A stretch of DNA of 19,529 bases from an uncultured Clostridia bacterium (lineage in GTDB: Bacteria > Bacillota > Clostridia > Christensenellales > Aristaeellaceae), in assembly GCA_934621505.1 (NCBI GenBank), contig CAKTUU010000038.1, positions 1 through 19,529 on the forward strand, in the 5' to 3' direction. A program made the position numbers and the translations under genes. This document shows, in pieces, positions 14,821 to 19,529 of the stretch (within the stretch, counting starts at the first letter, position 1; the number at the start of each line of letters is the position of its first letter). The notes beneath the pieces were generated by a model. That model ran no database searches, was not told where the DNA came from, and saw only the letters and a list, made by a program, of their open reading frames with translations.

Positions 14821-15684
14821 ATGGAAGTGATGATTACCGACCCTTCCCAGGGCGTTTGGAGAACGCCGGGGGAAAGCAGCGTGCGCCGCCCGCTTGACTG
14901 TCCCTTTCCATGGCCCTGCGCGCCGTGCGCCAGCGAAACCTGTCTGGCCTTTGGCTGTCTGGCCAGCCACGAATGCATGGTCATTCAAAAAAACACAGGC
15001 CAGCTCCTTTGCCAAATGCCCTGTGTGCCCGGCGTGTGCGGCATGGCGCTGTCTCGCTGCGGCAGGTATCTGTATCAGCTTAGCAGCGAGGCGGATTGCG
15101 TGCATACCCGCCTGACCGCCACGGGCGAATTGCTGTACGCCGTGCCAACAGGTGTGTTTCCCCGGTCCATGGTGATGAATGCATCCGGCAAAAACCTGCT
15201 GGTGGCAGGGGGGGCGGCCAGCGAGGCTTATATTCTGACGCTGCCGCAATTACATAAAGAAGCTGTTGTGACCACTCGGCATCCCTGCTTTGCCGCCGGC
15301 TTCTTTCAAAAGGGGCTGGTTTTAGTGTGCGCCGTGGAGGGGGAGGATATCCATACGGCGGTTTATGTTCTGGCGTGGCACAGCGTAAGGCCCCGGCTGC
15401 TGACGCAGCTGCCGGGGCAGCCGGGCGGCCTGTGCGTTTGTCCGGATGGGCGTCAGGCGCTGCTAAGCACCCGTGACGGCTTAAAAAAACTGGATTTACA
15501 GACCGGCGACCTGCTGTGGAACCTGCCGGAATGGGCCCTGGCGATGAACCTTGGCTGCATGGGCAACCTGGCGCTGATCAGCGGAGCCATGGACGGGCGG
15601 GTCGCGCTGATTTCCCATTACACGCCATGGATGCAGCGGGAGTTGGCCTGCGGAACCGCCACGGAAGCGTGCTTTTGCGTATGA
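14821..15684 (+). CDS. Cysteine-rich beta-propeller-like protein, function unknown
   Basis: I do not recognise a named family. The 287-residue protein reads as repeated propeller-like blades, for example MALSRCGRYLYQLSSEADC, MVMNASGKNLLVAGGAASEA, LCVCPDGRQALLSTRDG followed by LDLQTGDLLWNLP, and NLALISGAMDGRVALISH, each with the S-x-D/x-G-x-x-L-h pattern of WD40/YVTN/YncE propellers. There are 19 cysteines (about 6.6%), clustered at the N-terminus (C-P-F-P-W-P-C-A-P-C, then ETCLAFGC) and the C-terminus (CGTATEACFCV), unusual for a cytoplasmic propeller. No signal peptide is seen. ATG 14821 has AAGGGAG 10 bases upstream. It lies 71 bases before the DUF378 gene, with which it is probably transcribed, and divergently from the TSCPD-helicase cluster. 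Confidence 0.7.
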   Translation: MEVMITDPSQGVWRTPGESSVRRPLDCPFPWPCAPCASETCLAFGCLASHECMVIQKNTGQLLCQMPCVPGVCGMALSRCGRYLYQLSSEADCVHTRLTATGELLYAVPTGVFPRSMVMNASGKNLLVAGGAASEAYILTLPQLHKEAVVTTRHPCFAAGFFQKGLVLVCAVEGEDIHTAVYVLAWHSVRPRLLTQLPGQPGGLCVCPDGRQALLSTRDGLKKLDLQTGDLLWNLPEWALAMNLGCMGNLALISGAMDGRVALISHYTPWMQRELACGTATEACFCV

Positions 15685-15755
15685 ATCGCCGCTGGATTGC
15701 GCATGCTGGTAGGGTAAGGCCCGGCTGAACCGGCCGGGAGGAAAGGAGAAAGAGC

Positions 15756-15959
15756 ATGATGGATAAAGTTGCTCTGGTGCTGGTCATTATAGGCGCGATT
15801 AACTGGGCGCTGATTGGTATTTTTCAGTTTGACCTGGTGGCCTATCTGTTTGGCGGACAGTCGGCGGTGGTCAGCCGTATTGTTTACACCATTGTGGGCG
15901 CGGCAGGGTTGTGGTGCGTGTCGCTGTTGTTTGGCGAAAGAGCGGCGGTAAAGGAATAA
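15756..15959 (+). CDS. DUF378 (YuzA-like) small membrane protein
   Basis: The 67-residue protein has two membrane helices: VALVLVIIGAINWALIGIF (5-23), with the DUF378 signature G-A-I-N-W-x-L-I-G, and RIVYTIVGAAGLWCVSLLF (41-59). Its role is unknown; in other Firmicutes it is a short inner-membrane protein. AAAGGAG (15742-15748) supports the ATG at 15756, with a second ATG directly after. Its last 25 codons lie antisense to the C-terminal coding region of the Spo0A-like gene (overlap 15884-15959). Confidence 0.92.
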   Translation: MMDKVALVLVIIGAINWALIGIFQFDLVAYLFGGQSAVVSRIVYTIVGAAGLWCVSLLFGERAAVKE

Positions 15960-16657
15960 CGCAGCTGCAACATTCCTTGCAGTAAAAAGGCGCGGTTGGT
16001 CGGCTTGCCCCGCTCCGGATCGACGGTAACGCCAAAATAGCGGTCGATGCCCTTTAGGCTGCCGTGGGTAAAAACGCTTTCAATCGCCACGCGCAGGCAG
16101 CGTTCCACCGATGCAGGCTGAACCCGAAAGGTCTGGCCGCAGGCCTGGTACAACGTTTCCATGGCAAGCTGTTCCGCCGTGCTGCACAGGCATAACCGGG
16201 ACAGCAGCCAGACCGCGTATTCAAAGCCCTTGTAACGCCTGTCCATGCCAATTTCCATCAGAAAGCGCCTTGACAGATCAAGCGCTTGCGCGCCATAGGC
16301 CGCTGCCAGCTTTGGCAGCGGCTTTTTGGATAGAATCAGCAGCAGCTTGTGCAGCTTGTCAGGGGACGCGCCGATGGGCGCTGTACAGTCCGCCCAGGCA
16401 GGCCGGGGCCATTCGTCCGGCTGAATCAGCAGAATTCTGGCGGGGCAGCAGGAGGCGAACGCGGCGTAAGCGTCCCCCAGAGCCAAACCGTCCAAACCCG
16501 CCAGACAGGCGCTTACCGCCAGCAAATCGTACTGGCCGCCGCACAGTTTTGCAAGAGCCGAAGCGCCATCTTCAGCCCTGTCCACCGTCCAGTCGTTTTC
16601 CTCGCATAACCACAAAAGCGAATCGGAATACTTGCCCATCGCAAGCAGCAAACGCAT
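15884..16657 (-). CDS. Spo0A-like regulator: degenerate receiver plus Spo0A DNA-binding domain
   Basis: Residues about 125-233 match the Spo0A effector domain: FLMEIGMDRRYKGFEYA, ASVERCLRVAIESVFTHG (recognition-helix region of Spo0A, VER..R.AIE), YFGVTV and GKPTNRAFL. Residues 1-105 have receiver-like spacing (MRLLLAMGK, YDLLAVSACLAGLDGL) but lack phosphorylation residues: the acidic pair is Met7-Gly8, the acceptor aspartate is Ser49, and the late KP motif is gone. It should bind 0A-box-like DNA without phosphorelay input. The start at 16657 is preferred over 16663 because AGGAGG (16671-16666) is 8 bases from it and only 2 from the other. About 25 residues beyond the normal Spo0A end overlap the DUF378 gene. 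It is divergent from spoIIE. It could be a paralogue or an unusual main Spo0A; the former is likelier. Confidence 0.85.
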   Translation of the reverse strand: MRLLLAMGKYSDSLLWLCEENDWTVDRAEDGASALAKLCGGQYDLLAVSACLAGLDGLALGDAYAAFASCCPARILLIQPDEWPRPAWADCTAPIGASPDKLHKLLLILSKKPLPKLAAAYGAQALDLSRRFLMEIGMDRRYKGFEYAVWLLSRLCLCSTAEQLAMETLYQACGQTFRVQPASVERCLRVAIESVFTHGSLKGIDRYFGVTVDPERGKPTNRAFLLQGMLQLRYSFTAALSPNNSDTHHNPAAPTMV

Positions 16658-16725
16658 ACGCATCCCCTCCTGTGGATAAAGTACGTTCCACGTTTCTTCT
16701 CCTCCTGCCGCATAAAAGCAAAGGT

Positions 16726-16734
16726 TTTGTCGAA
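16726..16734 (+). promoter_or_regulatory. 0A box (Spo0A binding site) between the Spo0A-like gene and spoIIE
   Basis: TTTGTCGAA at 16726-16734 is a perfect match to the 0A consensus TTTGTCRAA. It lies near the middle of the 174-base divergent region, 68 bases from the Spo0A-like start and 62 bases upstream of a possible spoIIE -10. In Bacillus, spoIIE is a direct Spo0A target. A perfect match is expected by chance less than once in a window of this size, so its position is meaningful but not proof. Confidence 0.6.
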
Positions 16735-16769
16735 GTGTGCCACAGGGCAGACATTTTTTGCGCCTTGAA

Positions 16770-16802
16770 CCGACAGAACGGCGTATCGGGACTGTTTATA
16801 CT
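16770..16802 (+). promoter_or_regulatory. Possible spoIIE promoter
   Basis: A good -10 TATACT occurs at 16797-16802, 29 bases before the ATG. No -35 box lies at 17 bases. CCGACA (16770-16775) lies at a 21-base spacing, like the wide spacing of the Spo0A-activated spoIIE promoter of Bacillus. The -35 assignment is a guess. Confidence 0.4.
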
Positions 16803-16831
16803 TTCTGTACACTTGTCACAGGAGGCGGATT

Positions 16832-19156
16832 ATGCAGACATCATCCGTTGCGCCGGTACGCCGCAAAAAGAGAGACTTCAGGCATGGCATGGCCAGTTTG
16901 CGCCTGGCGTTGTTTCATGCGGCAAAGCCGGTAGGCATGGCCGCGTGTATGTTTTTATTAACCTTTGTGCGCTGGTTTCAAATCCCGTCCCCATTCGCGG
17001 CCGCCTTTTTACTGGCTTTTGAGGGAGCGTCGCCCTTTTTGCTGATGGGTATCGGCGCGTCGGCGGTCATTCGGCTACTGTGGGGCCTGCCTCTGGACAC
17101 ATGGCAATTGGCGGCCTGCGGCGCTTTATGGCTGGTCAAAAAGGTGCGTACGCCAAAACCGGGTGTGGAAACGGCCATTTGGGGCGGCGTGGCAATGCTT
17201 CCCCGAATCGTTGCGGCATTGGTGAGCGGAACGCCTCAGGATGTGTTGTACAGCGTCGCCGCCACGCCGCTGGCCATGCTGGCGGCCTTCTGCTTTCGGT
17301 CCGGTATGGATGCCGCAATGGAAATGGGCACCGTGTCCCGGGGACGGGAGCAGGCCAGCCTGCTTTGGCTGTGTCTGCTTGCCGTAGACGGGCTGGGATA
17401 TTTTCGTATGGGGCCTTTTCGGTTGGGACAAAGCGCCGCCATCGCCCTTACCTTTGCTTTTGCATTGTTTAACGGCCCTGTATACGGGCTTGCGGGCGGG
17501 CTGGTAAGCGGCCTTTCTCTGGCTTTGGTCGGGCTGGATTGTCGAATTGTTTTGCCCCTCGCGCTTTGTGGGTTGGCCGGCGGGCTGCCGCCGTTAAGCC
17601 GTTTTCGCTGGTTGGGACTTCCTACAGCTGTAGCGGCCGCGCTGCTGGCGGGCTTTGTGTCCGGTCTGCTCAGCGGACCGTTGAGCCTGTGGAGCGCCGC
17701 CCTGGGCGCGACGGTGTTCTGCCTGATTCCCACGCGGGTTTTGGAGCGGGCCAAGCCCTATCTGGCCGGTATGGAAGCGCCTCAAAAAAACATGGAAACG
17801 GCTTTTGTGCAAAGCCGCATTGAACATATGAGGGACGCGGTGCTGCGACTGGCAAAGGCGCTGCCCGCCCAGGAACAGGCGCCATCCTCGCCTGGTGAGG
17901 AACTGGGCCAGATGCTGTGCGGGAAATGCGTCAATCGGGAAATGTGCTGGGGCCGCAGCCGGATTCGCACGGAAAAAATGATGGATTGCATGATGGACCT
18001 GACCGTCAGAGGCGAGGAAATCAGCGAAAGTCTGGTGCCTTCCCTGGCGGAGCACGGCTGCCTGCGGTCCGAGGTGATTGGCGAGATAGCGCGGGACGCT
18101 CAATTGGCCTTTCAAAAGCATACGGCGGACGTGCAAAAGGCCCGCTATCAGCGCGACGTTACGCTGACCCATCTGGCGGCCCTGTCCGGCACGCTGGAGG
18201 AACTGGACGCGCTGGCCCAGGGCGGCAGCTTTCACGACCTGCGGTCCGCTCACGCCATTACCCTGGCGCTGGAGGAATTGCAGGTTCCCGCCCGGCTGCT
18301 GTACGCCAGAAGAGTGGACGGTCATTTGCAAACCGCTTTGGAGGCGGAAAACCTGCTTCCGATTCAGCGCCCGCTGGAAAATTTGCTGGCTTACCTGGCG
18401 AAGGAGGAGGGAATGCGTTTATCCGTTACCCAAACCGTTAAAAACACCATTGAACTGGAGGAAATACCGGTTTACGCGGCGCAGATTGGCACAGCCAGCC
18501 TGTGCGCCGGAGAAAACGGCGACAGCGGCGGCGTATGCGGCGATGCGATGTGCGCCAAGCGCTGCGAAGGGGGAAGGCTGCTGGCGATGCTGTGCGACGG
18601 CATGGGTCATGGGGAAAAGGCGCACCTGCAAAGCGAAAAGACCATTGAGCTGCTGCTGTTGCTGCTGGAGGCGGGCTATACCCGCAGGCAGGCCATTACG
18701 GCTGTAAACGGCATTTTGCTTGGGGCACAGCAGGAGGAGCAGTTTTCCACCGTGGACCTGGCGGACGTGGATTTGTGGACGGGCGACGTGTATGCGGAAA
18801 AGCTGGGAGCCAGCCCATCCTGGGTGGTACGGGGCAGCCATATGAAGAAAATCGAAGGTGCGTCTCTGCCGCTGGGCATTTTGGAGGAAGCCACCCCCAC
18901 CGCCGTGCAGTACCGCCTGCATAGCGGCGATATACTGGTGATGATGTCAGACGGCGTAACGGACGCCTTTGAAAGCGAGGAGCAGCTGCGCAAGGCACTG
19001 GAGGATAACCTGTATGTGCAGCCTCAGCGAATGGCGGACGCTGTGCTGCGCAGCGCCCTGTTGTGCAGCGGAGGCGTTCCCAAGGACGATATGAGCGTGC
19101 TGGTGCTATTGATGATGGACCATAGACAAAGCGGAGAATGGGAAACGCAGGCTTGA
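16832..19156 (+). CDS. spoIIE: Stage II sporulation protein E, SpoIIE phosphatase
   Basis: The 774-residue protein has the SpoIIE layout: a basic N-terminal tail (RRKKR), about ten membrane helices (residues about 30-320), a central regulatory region with a conserved Cys trio (Cys363, Cys366, Cys371 in CGKCVNREMCW), and a C-terminal PP2C phosphatase. Metal-site aspartates are visible as Asp571 (CGDAM) and Asp589 (CDGMGHGEKAH), 18 residues apart as in the Bacillus protein, with SDGVTDAFE and Asp752/Asp753 in KDDMSVLVLL. It dephosphorylates SpoIIAA to release sigma-F in the forespore and acts at the polar septum. AGGAGG (16820-16825) fixes the ATG. It is monocistronic, divergent from the Spo0A-like gene, with a 0A box between them. 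Confidence 0.96.
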   Translation: MQTSSVAPVRRKKRDFRHGMASLRLALFHAAKPVGMAACMFLLTFVRWFQIPSPFAAAFLLAFEGASPFLLMGIGASAVIRLLWGLPLDTWQLAACGALWLVKKVRTPKPGVETAIWGGVAMLPRIVAALVSGTPQDVLYSVAATPLAMLAAFCFRSGMDAAMEMGTVSRGREQASLLWLCLLAVDGLGYFRMGPFRLGQSAAIALTFAFALFNGPVYGLAGGLVSGLSLALVGLDCRIVLPLALCGLAGGLPPLSRFRWLGLPTAVAAALLAGFVSGLLSGPLSLWSAALGATVFCLIPTRVLERAKPYLAGMEAPQKNMETAFVQSRIEHMRDAVLRLAKALPAQEQAPSSPGEELGQMLCGKCVNREMCWGRSRIRTEKMMDCMMDLTVRGEEISESLVPSLAEHGCLRSEVIGEIARDAQLAFQKHTADVQKARYQRDVTLTHLAALSGTLEELDALAQGGSFHDLRSAHAITLALEELQVPARLLYARRVDGHLQTALEAENLLPIQRPLENLLAYLAKEEGMRLSVTQTVKNTIELEEIPVYAAQIGTASLCAGENGDSGGVCGDAMCAKRCEGGRLLAMLCDGMGHGEKAHLQSEKTIELLLLLLEAGYTRRQAITAVNGILLGAQQEEQFSTVDLADVDLWTGDVYAEKLGASPSWVVRGSHMKKIEGASLPLGILEEATPTAVQYRLHSGDILVMMSDGVTDAFESEEQLRKALEDNLYVQPQRMADAVLRSALLCSGGVPKDDMSVLVLLMMDHRQSGEWETQA

Positions 19157-19167
19157 CCGATAAAAAC

Positions 19168-19195
19168 AGGCGGCGCGCAAAATGGCGCGCCGCCT
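19168..19195 (+). terminator. Perfect 11-bp hairpin after spoIIE
   Basis: AGGCGGCGCGC (19168-19178) and GCGCGCCGCCT (19185-19195) are exact inverted repeats around AAAATG. They begin 11 bases after the spoIIE stop. No T run follows on the plus strand, so termination may depend on the next hairpin. Confidence 0.6.
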
Positions 19196-19204
19196 CAGCC
19201 TGTC

Positions 19205-19233
19205 AAAAAAGGTCGCCAAAAGCGGCCTTTTCT
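19205..19233. terminator. Intrinsic terminator, possibly bidirectional, before the transposase
   Basis: AAAAGGTCGC (19207-19216) pairs with GCGGCCTTTT (19222-19231) with one wobble pair, with flanking As and Ts on both sides (AAAAAA from 19205, TTTTCT to 19233). It can end spoIIE transcription and would also shield the transposase gene from outside transcription. Confidence 0.7.
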
Positions 19234-19266
19234 GATATAGTAGAGACGGTTAGAATAGAGGCTGTG

Positions 19267-19529
19267 ATGAAAATGTTGAAGAAAGAAGCAGAGCAGCGGC
19301 AGGCAATCGAGATGCTATGCACGGATATGCTGGCACCAAAGGATCATTTGCTGCGGAAGATCGACGCAGCGGTGGATTTCACGCGCATCTATGAGCTTGT
19401 GGAGGATTTGTACTGCGAGGACAACGGCCGGCCAGGCTGCGATCCGGTGGTACTGTTCAAGCTGGTGCTGATCCAGCATCTGTTCGGGATCCGTTCGCTG
19501 CGGCAGACCATGCGGGATGCGGAAGTGAA
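19267..19529 (+). CDS. IS1182-family transposase, N-terminal part (runs off window)
   Basis: The ATG at 19267 opens a frame to the window end, 87 complete codons, reading MKMLKKEAEQRQAIEMLC, DMLAPKDHLLRKIDAAVDF, YELVEDLYCEDNGRPGCDPV and LFKLVLIQHLFGIRSLRQT. The pattern 'hhPxdHhLRkId...vDF...hY..Y...GRPxxDPVhLfKhhLhq.hyGIrSer' is the DUF772 N-terminal domain of IS1182/IS1096-like transposases. The catalytic DDE part would lie beyond the window. The start is not preceded by a strong ribosome site (GAGGCTGTG), which is common for transposases. The left terminal repeat should lie between spoIIE and the ATG but cannot be fixed without the other end. Confidence 0.9.
   Translation, partial: MKMLKKEAEQRQAIEMLCTDMLAPKDHLLRKIDAAVDFTRIYELVEDLYCEDNGRPGCDPVVLFKLVLIQHLFGIRSLRQTMRDAEV

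Noticed and set aside
15720..15738. CCCGGC...GCCGGG inverted repeat between the propeller-like and DUF378 genes
   Set aside because: A six-base stem without a T run, close to the next ribosome site; not convincing as a terminator.
16572..16690. Possible 39-codon leader peptide with a GTG start after GGAGGAG, overlapping the Spo0A-like start in another frame
   Set aside because: The ribosome-site-like GGAGGAG is suggestive, but the peptide has no clear attenuation feature and the region is purine-rich by nature.

Overview
The window looks like a chromosomal segment of a fairly GC-rich, spore-forming anaerobic Firmicute (class Clostridia). The reasons are: a SpoIIE phosphatase, a Spo0A-type DNA-binding protein, a short SRP RNA, DUF6062 and TSCPD small proteins typical of Clostridia, and a biotin-dependent sodium-pump decarboxylase operon. 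The order is not certain; a gut Oscillospirales- or Christensenellales-like lineage is my guess from gene style only.

Layout. Positions 1-211 hold the 5' end of a transposase on the minus strand and its upstream DNA. Next come two decayed redox genes (212-1506): an aldo/keto reductase whose N-terminal half is missing and which has three single-base frameshifts, and a flavodoxin-like NAD(P)H oxidoreductase with one frameshift. After a good terminator and about 250 bases without a convincing gene, a five-gene plus-strand operon (1903-7117) encodes an acyl-CoA-type carboxyltransferase, an OadG-like membrane subunit, a biotin carrier, an OadB-like sodium pump and a pyruvate/oxaloacetate-type (5S) carboxyltransferase. 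It ends at an intrinsic terminator. Together the proteins resemble a transcarboxylase (12S, 5S and 1.3S parts) joined to a decarboxylation-driven Na+ pump.

From 7187 follow topB and a GNAT acetyltransferase (plus), then convergent yraN (minus) and the SRP RNA gene (minus). The SRP RNA promoter is back-to-back with that of a dCMP deaminase-type gene (plus). A five-gene minus-strand cluster (14666 down to 10915) encodes a TSCPD protein, a DEAD-box RNA helicase, an F420-0:gamma-glutamyl ligase-like protein, an alpha/beta hydrolase and a DUF6062 protein with two Cys/His modules.

The right end holds a cysteine-rich beta-propeller-like protein, a DUF378 membrane protein, a minus-strand Spo0A-like regulator whose receiver domain lacks the phosphorylation residues, and divergent spoIIE. 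A perfect 0A box lies between the last two. Two hairpins separate spoIIE from the start of an IS1182-type transposase that runs off the window.

The two observations most worth following are the phosphorylation-dead Spo0A paralogue next to spoIIE, and the decarboxylase operon in which two different carboxyltransferases appear to share one biotin carrier and one Na+ pump.
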